A stretch of 64,000 nt of DNA from Xanthomonas arboricola pv. populi. Its GTDB lineage: Bacteria; Pseudomonadota; Gammaproteobacteria; Xanthomonadales; Xanthomonadaceae. The position numbers and the translations under genes were made by a program. The notes beneath the pieces are model-generated. The model worked only from the letters and a program-made list of their open reading frames with translations, did not search any database and was not told the origin of the DNA. Shown here in pieces: positions 18,041 through 27,970 of the stretch. Every line of letters starts with the position of its first letter. Position 1 is the first letter of the stretch. The stretch is taken from positions 284,975-348,974 of the forward strand of contig NZ_MDEB01000002.1 in the NCBI RefSeq assembly GCF_002939945.1. The letters are read 5' to 3'.

Positions 18041-18054
18041 GCTGCAAGACGCGC

Positions 18055-18090
18055 AATAAAAAACGGCCCTGCGAAGGGCCGTTTTTTATT
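18055..18090 (+). terminator. Rho-independent terminator after rluB
   Basis: The stem CGGCCCT/AGGGCCG has a GCGA loop. It is flanked by a run of As upstream and TTTTTT downstream, so it can work in both directions. It lies 15 bases after the rluB stop and ends the scpA-scpB-rluB unit. It also faces the minus-strand gene ending at 18207. Confidence 0.9.
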
Positions 18091-18206
18091 GGTGTTTCTG
18101 TTCGCGCCCGGCATTGCAGTTGCTGGCAGCAGCAGCGACACCGAGTTCGTACAGCGACAGCGCAGAGCCCACTGTTTGGGGGCGCTGCCCTGCACCGCGC
18201 AGCGTC

Positions 18207-18644
18207 TTACTTGCGACGCTCGATCACGAAATTGCCGACATTGACACCCAGATCCACGCCCTCGCCGGTTCCGGCCAGCGCCAGCGAAATGTCGCCCTTG
18301 GTGACCACCTGTGCGGTGCTGGATTTGACGATGCCGGCATGCGCTTCGGCGGCCGCATAGGTGCCGAACAGATCATTGAGGCTGTAGGCGCCGGAGAAGG
18401 TACCGCGGCCACCGACGATCTTGGACTTGCCGACGGTCAGGCCACCGCCCTTGCTGGAGATCTTGACCGGGATCACCGCGCCGTTGTCGCACTTGATGCT
18501 GCCGGTGCCGCTGGCGGTCTTGTAGAACACCGACCAGCCCGACAGATTGAACGACAGCTGGCAGTCGATGTTGCCGGCGGCCTGCGCCTGCGGTGCAAGC
18601 GTCGCGGCGCCCAGCAGCGCGAGAAGGGAAAGTGACTTGATCAT
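18207..18644 (-). CDS. Small exported glycine-rich protein of unknown function
   Basis: A 145-residue protein with a clear signal peptide (MIKSLSLLALLGAATLAPQAQA/AG). The mature part begins GNIDCQLSFNLSGWSVFY and continues with repeated beta-strand-like glycine-rich segments, ending in GVNVGNFVIERRK. Two cysteines (in DCQL and IKCDNG) could form a disulfide. The layout resembles small periplasmic DUF992-like proteins, but I cannot assign a family with confidence. ATG 18644 is chosen because the upstream in-frame extension to 18719 lacks signal-like composition. It is a single-gene unit, convergent with rluB. Confidence 0.8.
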   Translation of the reverse strand: MIKSLSLLALLGAATLAPQAQAAGNIDCQLSFNLSGWSVFYKTASGTGSIKCDNGAVIPVKISSKGGGLTVGKSKIVGGRGTFSGAYSLNDLFGTYAAAEAHAGIVKSSTAQVVTKGDISLALAGTGEGVDLGVNVGNFVIERRK

Positions 18645-18808
18645 GCGGGCATTCCGGTTGATGAACGTGGCGCCGAGCCTAGCAGCGCCGATGTGGCAGC
18701 CGCGACAACATGCCGGCACCGCACAGGCGACCGTTCAGCGAATCATGATTTCGCAGGCTGCAGCCTGCGCCGCAACAGTCTGCGACGGCGGCATGGGATG
18801 ATTGCGGC

Positions 18809-19579
18809 ATGTCACGCACCGCCTACAGCCTGCTCTTCGCCGCCCTGCTGCTGCCCGCCCTCGCCCATTGCAGCGAGACGATCCCGATCCAGGGCTACAC
18901 CGTCGTGCGCACCTATCCGCACGACACCGCCGCCTTTACCGAAGGCCTGTTCTATCTCGACGGGTACCTGTACGAGAGCACCGGTGAACTGGGCCGGTCC
19001 GGCGTGCGCAAGGTCGAGCTGGAGACCGGCCGCGTCGTGCAGCAGGTCACGACACCGGCGCCTTTTTTCGGCGAAGGCATCGTGGCCTGGCACGACCGCC
19101 TGATCCAGCTGACCTGGCGCAACCAGCGCGGATTTGTCTACGACCTGGCCACGCTGACGCCGCGCACGCAGTTCCGCTATTCCGGCGAGGGCTGGGCGCT
19201 GACCCGCGACGACACCGGCCTGTACATGAGCGATGGCACTGCCAGCATTCGACGGCTGGATCCGCAGACGCTGCAGCAGGTCGGCAGTATCAAGGTCACC
19301 GCCGGCGGCAAAGCGCTGGACAATCTCAACGAGCTGGAATGGGTGAACGGCGCGCTGTTGGCGAACGTCTGGTTGACCACCCGCATCGCACGCATCGACC
19401 CGGCCAGCGGCAAGGTGATCGCCTGGATCGACTTGAAGGCGCTGGTACCGGACGCCGACGCGCTCACCGACCCCGGCAACGATGTGCTCAACGGCATCGC
19501 CTACGACGCCGAGCACGATCGGTTATTCGTCACCGGCAAGCGTTGGCCGAAGATCTACGAGATCAAGCTGGGTGAGTAG
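18809..19579 (+). CDS. Glutaminyl-peptide cyclotransferase (plant-type beta-propeller)
   Basis: A 256-residue secreted enzyme that cyclises N-terminal glutamine to pyroglutamate. A signal peptide (to about residue 21, LAHC/SE) precedes a five-bladed propeller with family motifs FTEGLFYLDGYLYESTG, FFGEGIVAWHDRLIQLTWR, GEGWALTRDDTGLYMSDGT, LNELEWVNG and DVLNGIAYD. This is the plant-type fold, unrelated to animal zinc cyclases; a Xanthomonas campestris homologue has been solved structurally. Cys20 could also be read as a lipobox (ALAHC). It is a single gene, divergent from the glycine-rich protein. Confidence 0.92.
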   Translation: MSRTAYSLLFAALLLPALAHCSETIPIQGYTVVRTYPHDTAAFTEGLFYLDGYLYESTGELGRSGVRKVELETGRVVQQVTTPAPFFGEGIVAWHDRLIQLTWRNQRGFVYDLATLTPRTQFRYSGEGWALTRDDTGLYMSDGTASIRRLDPQTLQQVGSIKVTAGGKALDNLNELEWVNGALLANVWLTTRIARIDPASGKVIAWIDLKALVPDADALTDPGNDVLNGIAYDAEHDRLFVTGKRWPKIYEIKLGE

Positions 19580-19581
19580 CC

Positions 19582-19680
19582 GGGATTGGGGATTTGGGAT
19601 TGGGGATTCGCAACAGCGGGCAAGCAAAGAGCTGTGCCCTGCCTGCTTGCACCAATCCCTAATCCCTAATCCCTGATCTC
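19582..19680. repeat. Inverted array of GGGATTG-like heptamers (copy A)
   Basis: The left arm (about 19582-19608) carries GGGATTG/GGGATTT units and the right arm (about 19654-19676) carries the complementary TAATCCC units, with about 45 bases between. It can form a long hairpin between two convergent genes. The right arm supplies the stop codon of the nitrilase-family gene. Confidence 0.7.
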
Positions 19681-20466
19681 AAAGCCATCCGCATCCAGCA
19701 TCGCCGGGAAGCGTGCGCGGTGTTCGGCCAGGGCGGCGGCGCTGAGGGTGGTGGTGACCACCTGCGGCTGCTCGCGGATTTCCACCTGCGGCTGGCCGAG
19801 GAAATCGATCACCGCGCTGTCGCCGGCGTAGTGCAGCTGATTGCCATCGACGCCGACGCGGTTGACCGCCGCCACAAAGCACAGGTTCTCGATCGCACGT
19901 GCGCGCAGCAGCGTCTTCCATGCATACGCACGCGCGGACGGCCAGTTGGCAACGAACAATTGCAGATCGAAATCCAGCTGGCCCGGCCGCTCGACATCGA
20001 AGCGATTGCGGCAGAACACCGGAAAGCGCAGGTCGTAGCAGACCTGCGGATTGATCCGCCAGCCCTTCCACTCCACCGTCAGGCGATCGCGCCCGGCCGC
20101 GTAGCGCAGATGCTCGTTGCCGAAGCGGAACAGATGGCGCTTGTCGTAAGACTGCAACGCGCCGTCCGGCGTGGCCCATAGCAGCCGGTTGAACACGCCC
20201 TGCCCGCTGCGCAGCTGCACGCTGCCGGTCACCGCCGCACCCAGCCGCGCGGCCTGCGCACGCACCCAGGCCACGGTCGGCCCGTCCATGTCCTCGGCCT
20301 TGTCGATGGCGTCGTTGGAGAATCCGCTGGTGAAGGTCTCCGGCAGGATCACCAGATCGGTCTGCCCGGCCAACGGCTCCAGCAACGCACCGTAGTAATC
20401 GCGATTGCCGGCCGGGTCATGCCAGCGGGTGTCGCCTTGGATCAGTGAGACGCGGAGATCGTGCAT
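19666..20466 (-). CDS. Omega-amidase of the nitrilase superfamily (YafV/Nit2 type)
   Basis: A 266-residue carbon-nitrogen hydrolase with the Glu-Lys-Cys triad visible: Glu43 in LPETFTSGF, Lys109 in YDKRHLF and Cys143 in QVCYDLRFP. The lengths and context match omega-amidases that hydrolyse alpha-ketoglutaramate. It lies on the same strand as, and downstream of, a YbdL-type aminotransferase, a pairing expected for glutamine transamination in methionine salvage. Its last codons and TAG stop come from a repeat arm, so the C-terminus may vary between strains. Confidence 0.9.
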   Translation of the reverse strand: MHDLRVSLIQGDTRWHDPAGNRDYYGALLEPLAGQTDLVILPETFTSGFSNDAIDKAEDMDGPTVAWVRAQAARLGAAVTGSVQLRSGQGVFNRLLWATPDGALQSYDKRHLFRFGNEHLRYAAGRDRLTVEWKGWRINPQVCYDLRFPVFCRNRFDVERPGQLDFDLQLFVANWPSARAYAWKTLLRARAIENLCFVAAVNRVGVDGNQLHYAGDSAVIDFLGQPQVEIREQPQVVTTTLSAAALAEHRARFPAMLDADGFEIRD

Positions 20467-20468
20467 GC

Positions 20469-20622
20469 TGAGGCTCGGGAATGGAGAATCGGGAATAGGG
20501 AATCGGGAATCGGACAGCGGTTTAGTGAGGGCGTTATGTCATCGGGCCACGTGCAGATTCAGATCAAAAAGCGGCCAACCGCTCTTACGATTCCCGAATC
20601 CCCATTCCCGATTCCCGGCCCG
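20469..20622. repeat. Inverted array of GGGAATC heptamers (copy B)
   Basis: The left arm (about 20476-20513) has GGGAATC-type units and the right arm (about 20590-20619) has GATTCCC-type units, with about 75 bases between. It lies between the aminotransferase and omega-amidase genes, where it could form a long stem in their mRNA. Confidence 0.7.
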
Positions 20623-21771
20623 TCAGAGCCGCTGCAAGCGCTCGATTGCCGCATCCAGCGTCGCATCGTTCTTCGCAAAGCACAGCCGTGCTAAACGCTG
20701 GTCAGCGGGCGCGGTCTCGTAGAACGGCGACAGCGGAATCGCAGCCACGCCCTTTTCCACCGTCAGCCACTTCACGAACGCGGTGTCGGGCAGGTCGCTG
20801 ATCGCCGAGTAATCCACCAGCTGGAAATAGCCGCCAGGCACCGGCAAGGGCTGCAGGCGCGTGGTCAGCAACTGTTCGCGGAAACGGTCGCGCTTGGCCT
20901 GATAGAACGCGCCGAGTTGCTCGTCGTGTTCGGGTTCGTCGCGGATCATCGCGGCGAACGCGTGCTGGGCCGGGCCGAAGCTGGTGAAGGTGTTGTACTG
21001 GTGCACCTTGCGGAACTCGGCGCTCAGCGCCGGTGGCGCGATGGCGTAGCCGATCTTCCAGCCGGTGCAGTGATAGGTCTTGCCGAAGCTGGAGATCACG
21101 AACGCGCGCTCGCGCAATTCCGGCCAGCGCAACACCGATTCGTGGCGGCGGCCGTCGAATACGATGTGCTCGTACACCTCGTCCGAGAGCAGGAAGATGT
21201 CGCTGCCGCGCAGCAGCTCGGTCAAGCTCTGCATGTCGTCGGCAGACAGCATCGCGCCGGACGGATTGTGCGGCGAGTTGATCATCAGCAGGCGCGTCTT
21301 CGGCGTGATCGCCGCGCGCAGCGCCGGCCAATCGATGGCAAAGGTCTGCGGGTCCAGCGCCACGTGCACCGCGCGTGCCCCGGCCAGGTCGATCGCCGGC
21401 TCGTAGCAGTCGTAGGCCGGGTCCAGCACGATGACCTCCTCGCCTGCGCGCACCACGGCGTGGATGGCGTTGAAGATCGCCTCGGTGGCGCCGCTGGTGA
21501 CGGTGATCTCGCTGTCGGCATCGACCTGCGCGCCGTAGCAGCGCTGCGCCTTGCCGGCGATGGCCTGGCGCAGGACCGCCACGCCGGTCATCGGCGGGTA
21601 CTGGTTGTGGCCGGCCGCCATGGCCTTGGTCAGTTCATCGACCAGCCGCGACGGCACCGCGAAATCGGGAAAACCCTGGCCCAGATTCACCGCGCCGTGT
21701 TCGGCCGCCAGCTGCGACATGACGGTGAAGATGGTGGTGCCCACCTTGGGCAGCTTGGTCGTGAGGGGCAT
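20623..21771 (-). CDS. Methionine/glutamine aminotransferase (YbdL-like, PLP class I)
   Basis: A 382-residue PLP aminotransferase. Motifs: [53 protein letters not shown] and the PLP-lysine motif [16 protein letters not shown]. Among family I these resemble YbdL/kynurenine-type enzymes that use methionine or glutamine with keto acids. Start 21771 ([11 protein letters not shown]) is preferred over 21816, which adds a non-conserved leader. It is followed by the omega-amidase, which would pull glutamine transamination forward by destroying the ketoglutaramate product. Confidence 0.92.
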   Translation of the reverse strand: MPLTTKLPKVGTTIFTVMSQLAAEHGAVNLGQGFPDFAVPSRLVDELTKAMAAGHNQYPPMTGVAVLRQAIAGKAQRCYGAQVDADSEITVTSGATEAIFNAIHAVVRAGEEVIVLDPAYDCYEPAIDLAGARAVHVALDPQTFAIDWPALRAAITPKTRLLMINSPHNPSGAMLSADDMQSLTELLRGSDIFLLSDEVYEHIVFDGRRHESVLRWPELRERAFVISSFGKTYHCTGWKIGYAIAPPALSAEFRKVHQYNTFTSFGPAQHAFAAMIRDEPEHDEQLGAFYQAKRDRFREQLLTTRLQPLPVPGGYFQLVDYSAISDLPDTAFVKWLTVEKGVAAIPLSPFYETAPADQRLARLCFAKNDATLDAAIERLQRL

Positions 21772-22017
21772 CGGGCCTGTCCGGGCAACAAACGGGGGGA
21801 CCGCGAGTGTACGCAAAGCCGCCAGGCGGTTGCGCCCGGCCGGTGCAAAACAGCGTTCCCGGACACATCACGCCGCCCGATGCGCCCCCGGCAACGGGCC
21901 ATCGTCGCTACAATGCGCGCCCTGCCTCACAGCGTGTCGCGCCAGCTGCCTCCCCGCGATGGCACGACACCCGCTCGCCCACCCCATGCCGTCCTGCGAC
22001 GGGAGCCCGCTGCGCCG

Positions 22018-22658
<641 letters not shown>

Positions 22659-22662
<4 letters not shown>

Positions 22663-23354
22663 GCCTGCATTCGCCACAACCCTCGCTGTGGCAGGCCGCG
22701 CGCGCGCTGCTCAGCCGCGATCTGCAGTTGCTGTGGCGCCGTCGCAGCGATGCCTTGCAACCGGCCCTGTTCGCCCTGCTGATCGTGGTGTTGTTCGCGC
22801 TGGGCCTGGGCGGACGCCCGGACCTGCTGGCGCAGGCCGCACCGGCGGTGCTGTGGCTGTCTGTGCTGCTGGCCGGCCTGCTGTCGCTGGATGCGCTGTT
22901 CCGCAGCGATGTGGAAGACGGCTCGATGGAGCAATGGCTGCTGGCGCCGGTGCCATTGGCGTGGTTGATCGCGGTGCGCGTGCTGCTGCACTGGGCGACC
23001 AGCGCGCTGCCGTTGATTGCGGTGACGCCGCTGCTGGGCGAATTGCTGCACCTGCCACATGACCAACTACCGGTGCTGCTGGCATCGTTGGCGCTGGGCA
23101 CGCCGCTTCTGAGTCTGCTTGGCGCCGTGGTCGCGGCGCTGACGGTGACGATGAAACGCTCTGGTATTCTCGTGGCGCTGCTGGCGTTGCCGTTGTACGT
23201 GCCGGTGCTGGTGTTCGGTGCCGGCAGTGTCGCGGCCAGTGGACAGGGACAGGATGCGGTGGGTGCGTTGTTGTTGCTGGGCGCCGGATTGATGATCGGC
23301 GTGGTGTTGGCACCGCTGGCTGCGGCTGCCGCGATCCGGATTTCGTTGAGTTGA
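22659..23354 (+). CDS. ccmB: Heme exporter membrane protein CcmB
   Basis: A 231-residue, six-helix inner-membrane protein with the conserved [17 protein letters not shown] loop and a [22 protein letters not shown] segment typical of CcmB. It forms the CcmA2BCD complex. The start overlaps ccmA; 94 bases separate it from ccmC. Confidence 0.95.
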
Positions 23355-23448
23355 GCCGTGCGGTCGATGCGCTGTCGATAAGACGCTCCACTCACTGCGT
23401 TGTTGCTGTTTCGAGAGCCAATGCCATTCCAAAGGCTGCTGCCATCGC

Positions 23449-24201
23449 ATGAACGTCGTCGTCCGCTGGTTCCACCAAGTCGCATCCCCTCCGATCTTCG
23501 ACCGTTTCACCGCGCGCTGGGCGCCGTGGTGCCACGCGCTGGCTGCGCTGCTACTGGGCCTTGGCATGTGGCAGGCCCTGTTCGCGGTGCCGGCCGACTA
23601 CCAGCAGGGCGACAGCTTCCGCATCCTGTATATCCATGTGCCGAGCGCCTGGATGAGCCTGTTCGTGTTCGGGCTGATGGCGGTGTACGCGGCGATCGCG
23701 CTGATCTGGCGCATCAAGATCTGCGAGATCCTGGCGATGGCCTGCGCGCCGATCGGCGCGGCGTTCACCGTGATCACCCTGCTGACCGGCAGCATCTGGG
23801 GCAAGCCGATGTGGGGCGCCTGGTGGGATTGGGACCCGCGCCTGACCACTGAGCTGATCCTGCTATTCCTGTATCTGGGCGTGATCGGCCTGTACCAGGC
23901 CATCGACGATCGCCGTCAGGCCGCACGCGCGGCCGCCTTGCTGGCGATCGTCGGCGTGGCGCTGCTGCCGGTGATCCGCTATTCGGTGGTGTGGTGGAAC
24001 TCGCTGCATCAGGGCCAGAGCATTCGCCTGCTCGGCCCCTCCACCATCGATGCGAGCATGCTGCTGCCGCTGTGGCTGATGGTGATCGGCACCAAGTTAT
24101 GGTTCGCCGGTTCGCTGCTGACGCGTGCGCGCGCCGACAACCTGCGCCGCGAGGCCGGCAAGGCCTGGATCGTGCGCGATACGGCGGGGGGCGCGGCATG
24201 A
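23449..24201 (+). CDS. ccmC: Heme-presenting membrane protein CcmC
   Basis: A 250-residue membrane protein with the heme-handling tryptophan-rich WWD segment ([16 protein letters not shown]). Flanking histidines lie in HVPSAWMSL and [10 protein letters not shown], the axial heme ligands in this family. It hands heme to CcmE. The stop overlaps ccmD. Confidence 0.95.
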   Translation: MNVVVRWFHQVASPPIFDRFTARWAPWCHALAALLLGLGMWQALFAVPADYQQGDSFRILYIHVPSAWMSLFVFGLMAVYAAIALIWRIKICEILAMACAPIGAAFTVITLLTGSIWGKPMWGAWWDWDPRLTTELILLFLYLGVIGLYQAIDDRRQAARAAALLAIVGVALLPVIRYSVVWWNSLHQGQSIRLLGPSTIDASMLLPLWLMVIGTKLWFAGSLLTRARADNLRREAGKAWIVRDTAGGAA

Positions 24202-24368
24202 GCTACCTGCCCTACGTCATCGCCGCCTACGCGGTGTTCGTGCTGGTGCTGCTGTGGGACCTGATCGCCGGCCGCTGGCAGGTGCGTCGCGCGTTGAAGA
24301 TTGCGCAGGCGCGGCGCCTGCGCGAGCGCAAGCGCGCAGTGCCCACCGATGCGGAGCTGATCCGGTGA
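24198..24368 (+). CDS. ccmD: Heme exporter small protein CcmD
   Basis: A 56-residue protein: one transmembrane helix (about 4-24) followed by a basic cytoplasmic tail ([16 protein letters not shown]), as in CcmD. It helps release holo-CcmE. It overlaps ccmC by ATGA, and ccmE starts with GTG overlapping its stop. Confidence 0.93.
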   Translation: MSYLPYVIAAYAVFVLVLLWDLIAGRWQVRRALKIAQARRLRERKRAVPTDAELIR

Positions 24369-24835
24369 ACCCGCAACGGCGCCGCCGGATCTGGCTGGTG
24401 ATTGCGCTGGTACTGGCCGGCGGCCTGGCGACCACGCTGGTGGCGATGGCACTGCAGCGCAACGTGGCCTATCTGTACACACCGTCGGAAGTGCTGCGCG
24501 GCGACGCCGGCGAGCATGCGCGCTTCCGGCTCGGCGGCATGGTGGAAAAAGGCTCGTTCCAACGCGCGACCGGTTCGCTGGAAGCGCAGTTCCGCGTCAC
24601 CGATGGCGATGCCCAGTTGCCGGTGCGCTACGACCGCATCCTGCCGGACCTGTTTCGCGAGGGGCAGGCGGTAGTGGCCACCGGTCGCATGCAGCAAGGC
24701 GTGTTCGTGGCCGAAGAGATCCTGGCCAAGCACGACGAGACCTACATGCCGAAGGAAGTCGCCGACAAGATGGGCAGCGCGCACCGCAAGCACGATGTGC
24801 CGGCGGCCGCTGACCAGGCTGGAGCGCTGCGTTGA
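24365..24835 (+). CDS. ccmE: Cytochrome c maturation heme chaperone CcmE
   Basis: A 156-residue periplasmic heme chaperone anchored by one N-terminal helix. The beta-barrel OB-fold ends in [13 protein letters not shown], where the His is the covalent heme attachment site and the following Tyr is a ligand. The GTG start at 24365 overlaps the ccmD stop (GTGA). Confidence 0.94.
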   Translation: MNPQRRRRIWLVIALVLAGGLATTLVAMALQRNVAYLYTPSEVLRGDAGEHARFRLGGMVEKGSFQRATGSLEAQFRVTDGDAQLPVRYDRILPDLFREGQAVVATGRMQQGVFVAEEILAKHDETYMPKEVADKMGSAHRKHDVPAAADQAGALR

Positions 24836-25006
24836 TGGCAGGCGCCAAAACGTTCGCATTCCTGCAGGGCGGTGGTTTGCGCGGTCGCTGTGTGGCTGAC
24901 AGCGTCGCCGTGCATGGGCAGGCTCTTGCAAACGCTGCATGGATGCCGCCTCTGAATTGCCCTTGCAATTGTTGTCCCACGGCATGTTCACCAACGCCCC
25001 GACCCG

Positions 25007-26944
25007 ATGCTGCCTGAACTCGGGACCTTCCTGCTGATTCTGGCGTTGCTGGTGGCCTTGCTGCAGGCCGCGTTGCCGCTGGCCGGTGCGCAGCGTGGAC
25101 GCAGCAGCTGGATGGCGGTCGCGCGGCCGGCCGCGTTGCTGCAGCTGGGCCTGATCGCAGCGGCCTTCGCGCTGCTGACGCATGCCTTTGTGGTGCAGGA
25201 TTTTTCGGTGCGCTATGTCGCCGAAAATTCCAACAGCCTGCTGCCGGTGATGTATCGCTATTCGGCGGTGTGGGGCGCGCACGAGGGCTCATTGCTGCTG
25301 TGGACGCTGGTGCTGGCGCTGTGGACCGGTGCGGTGGCGCTGTGGTCGCGGCAGTTGCCCGCGCAGGTGGTGGCGCGCGTGCTCGGGGTGATGGCGCTGG
25401 TCAGCATCGGGTTCCTGGCCTTTTTGCTGTTCACCTCCAATCCGTTTGCGCGCTTGTTGCCGGTGCCGCTGGAAGGCGCCGATCTCAATCCACTGTTGCA
25501 GGACCCGGGGCTGATCATCCATCCGCCGATGTTGTATTGCGGCTATGTCGGCTTTGCGGTGCCATTCGCCTTCGCCATCGCCGCGCTGCTGGAAGGCCGC
25601 ATGGATGCGCGCTGGCTGCGCTGGACGCGGCCGTGGACCAATGTGGCCTGGGCGATGCTCACCGTCGGCATCGCGCTCGGCAGCTGGTGGGCGTATTACG
25701 AACTGGGCTGGGGCGGCTGGTGGTTCTGGGACCCGGTGGAAAACGCCAGTTTCATGCCGTGGCTGGTGGGCACCGCGTTGCTGCATTCGCAGGCAGTCAC
25801 CGAAAAACGCGGCAGCTTCGCCAGCTGGACCCTGCTGCTGGCGATCGCCGCGTTTTCGCTGTCGCTGCTGGGCACCTTCCTGGTGCGCTCGGGCGTGCTG
25901 ACCAGCGTGCATGCGTTTGCGGCCGACCCGTCGCGCGGCCTGTTCATCCTGGTGTTCCTGCTGGCAGTGGTGGGTGGTTCGCTGGTGCTGTACGCGACCC
26001 GCGCGCCCCGCCTGTCGCTGGTCGATGATCCGCGCCGCGCGTTTGCCGGCAGCTCGCGCGAAACCTTGTTGCTGTTGAACAACCTGTTGCTCACCTGCGC
26101 CTGCGCGATGGTGTTGTTGGGCACGCTGTATCCGCTGCTGGCCGACGCTTTGGGCCTGGGCAAGTTGTCGGTCGGCCCGCCCTACTTCGGCACCTTGTTC
26201 GTGGTGCTGATGGCGCCGTTGGTGGCGCTGTTGCCGTTCGGCCCGCTGACCCGCTGGCAGCGCGAACAGGCCTCGCGCCCGTTGGCGATGCTGGCGCCCT
26301 GGGCTGGACTGGCGGTTGCCGCAGGCGTGCTGGCCTGGTTGGCCGCGCCACAGGGGCAGTGGAAGGCGGCAATCGGCGTGGCCGGCGCGGCCTGGGTGCT
26401 GCTGGGCACGCTGCGCTTCCTGTGGACGCGGCGCGCGGCCAAGGGCCGCAAGTTCACCGCCGAAATGCTGGGCATGGCGGTGGCGCATCTGGGCGTGGCG
26501 GTGTTCCTGGCCGGTGCGTTGCTGGTGGAATCGCTAAGCTTGCAGCGCGAGGTCGCACTGGCGCCCGGTCAGCAGATGCAGATCGGCCGCTACGCGCTGC
26601 ACTTCGATAACGTCGAAGAACTGCGCGGGCCCAATTACGTCTCCGACCGTGCCAATCTGCAGGTGTTCGAGGACGATGCGCCGGTCGGTCTGCTGCACGC
26701 GGAAAAACGCCGTTACGCCAGCGGCGGGCAGACCCTGACCGAGGCGGCGATCCGTCCCGGCCCGTTCGGCGACCTGTATGTCGCCCTTGGCGAACCCCTG
26801 GGCAATCAGGCCTGGGCGGTCCGCGTCCACCTCAAACCGTTCGTCCGCTGGATCTGGCTGGGAGCGCTGCTGATGGCGCTCGGCGGCCTGGTCACCGCGG
26901 CCGACCGGCGTTTTCGTCGTTCTCCGGAGATCCAAGATGGTTGA
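25007..26944 (+). CDS. ccmF: Heme lyase subunit CcmF
   Basis: A 645-residue multi-spanning protein with the family WWD motif GWGGWWFWDPVENASFMPWL, EGSLLLWTL and DLNPLLQDPGLIIHPPMLY. It is the core of the CcmFH ligase that attaches heme to apocytochrome c. A 171-base gap before it holds no convincing gene. It overlaps ccmG by 8 bases. Confidence 0.95.
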   Translation: MLPELGTFLLILALLVALLQAALPLAGAQRGRSSWMAVARPAALLQLGLIAAAFALLTHAFVVQDFSVRYVAENSNSLLPVMYRYSAVWGAHEGSLLLWTLVLALWTGAVALWSRQLPAQVVARVLGVMALVSIGFLAFLLFTSNPFARLLPVPLEGADLNPLLQDPGLIIHPPMLYCGYVGFAVPFAFAIAALLEGRMDARWLRWTRPWTNVAWAMLTVGIALGSWWAYYELGWGGWWFWDPVENASFMPWLVGTALLHSQAVTEKRGSFASWTLLLAIAAFSLSLLGTFLVRSGVLTSVHAFAADPSRGLFILVFLLAVVGGSLVLYATRAPRLSLVDDPRRAFAGSSRETLLLLNNLLLTCACAMVLLGTLYPLLADALGLGKLSVGPPYFGTLFVVLMAPLVALLPFGPLTRWQREQASRPLAMLAPWAGLAVAAGVLAWLAAPQGQWKAAIGVAGAAWVLLGTLRFLWTRRAAKGRKFTAEMLGMAVAHLGVAVFLAGALLVESLSLQREVALAPGQQMQIGRYALHFDNVEELRGPNYVSDRANLQVFEDDAPVGLLHAEKRRYASGGQTLTEAAIRPGPFGDLYVALGEPLGNQAWAVRVHLKPFVRWIWLGALLMALGGLVTAADRRFRRSPEIQDG

Positions 26945-27539
26945 GTCACGTTCATCCCGCCTACCCACTGCGGTCCTGGTGGGTGCCATCGTGCTGCTGC
27001 TCGCACTGGCAGCGCTGTTGGTCTATGCGGTGGTGCGCTCCGGTCAGGACGATCGCGACGCCCTGCCCTCTGCGCTGATCGGCAAGCCGGCGCCAGAGTT
27101 CGCGCTGCCGCTGCTGCACGACCCCAGCATCGTGGTGCATGCGCGCGAACTGCGCGGCGCGCCGTACATCATCAACGTGTGGGGCAGCTGGTGCCCGGCC
27201 TGCCGCGAGGAGCATCCGGTATTGAGCCGCTTTGCGCTGACCAAGCGCGTGCGCGTGATCGGCTACAACTGGAAGGACGAGCGCACCGATGCGCTGCGCT
27301 GGCTCGAACAACTAGGCAACCCCTACCTGCTGGTGGTGGCCGACAAGGATGGGCGGACCGCGATCGACTTCGGCATCGCTGCGGCGCCGGAGACCTTTCT
27401 GGTCGACGGCCGCGGCGTGGTGCGCTGGAAGTACAGCGGCATGCTCACCCAATCCATCATCGACACCCAGCTGATTCCGGTGCTGAGCAAGATCGAGCGC
27501 TCGCCCACCGCCGCACCGGACCTGCACGCCAAGCAATGA
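26937..27539 (+). CDS. ccmG: Thiol:disulfide interchange protein CcmG/DsbE
   Basis: A 200-residue membrane-anchored thioredoxin-like protein with active site WGSWCPACREEHP and the family's acidic groove. It keeps apocytochrome CXXCH cysteines reduced. The N-terminal anchor is about residues 11-33. ATG 26937 lies inside the end of ccmF. Confidence 0.94.
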   Translation: MVESRSSRLPTAVLVGAIVLLLALAALLVYAVVRSGQDDRDALPSALIGKPAPEFALPLLHDPSIVVHARELRGAPYIINVWGSWCPACREEHPVLSRFALTKRVRVIGYNWKDERTDALRWLEQLGNPYLLVVADKDGRTAIDFGIAAAPETFLVDGRGVVRWKYSGMLTQSIIDTQLIPVLSKIERSPTAAPDLHAKQ

Positions 27540-27970
27540 TGCGCGCCTGGCTGCTGACGCTGCTGCTGTTGCCCTGGCTGGCGCTGGCCCAGCCGGTCGG
27601 CGACCCGGCGCCGCTGCGCTATGCCTCGGCCGACGAAGAGGCGCGCTTCCATGCGCTCACCGCCGAGCTGCGCTGCGTGCAGTGCCAGAACCAGTCGCTG
27701 GCCGACTCCAATGCGCAGATCGCCCAGGACCTGCGTCGCGAAGTGCTGGCGCTGATGCATGAAGGCCGCAGCGATGCGCAGATCCGCCAGTTCCTGGTGG
27801 CGCGCTATGGCGAGTTCGTGCTGTATCGGCCGCGCGTGGAATCGCGCACCTGGCTGTTGTGGTTCGGTCCGCTGCTGGTGTTGTTGCTGGGTGCTGGCGC
27901 CGTTGTGTTGCTAGTGCGCCGACGCAGCGTGGCTGCGCCCGCCCTGCCTGCCGATGAGCAGGAGTGGTGA
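27536..27970 (+). CDS. ccmH: Cytochrome c maturation protein CcmH (thioreductase)
   Basis: A 144-residue protein with signal peptide, redox motif LRCVQCQNQSLADSNA and a C-terminal transmembrane helix, the standard CcmH layout. It reduces the apocytochrome heme-binding cysteines. Two adjacent ATGs (27536, 27539) overlap the ccmG stop; either could start it. Confidence 0.94.
   Translation: MMRAWLLTLLLLPWLALAQPVGDPAPLRYASADEEARFHALTAELRCVQCQNQSLADSNAQIAQDLRREVLALMHEGRSDAQIRQFLVARYGEFVLYRPRVESRTWLLWFGPLLVLLLGAGAVVLLVRRRSVAAPALPADEQEW

Noticed and set aside
19582-19680. CRISPR-like array
   Set aside because: Units are 7 bases, contiguous and inverted in two arms; no spacers and no cas genes.
24832-25017. 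61-codon frame between ccmE and ccmF
   Set aside because: No ribosome site, no family features, Cys/Pro-rich end overlapping ccmF; likely spacer.
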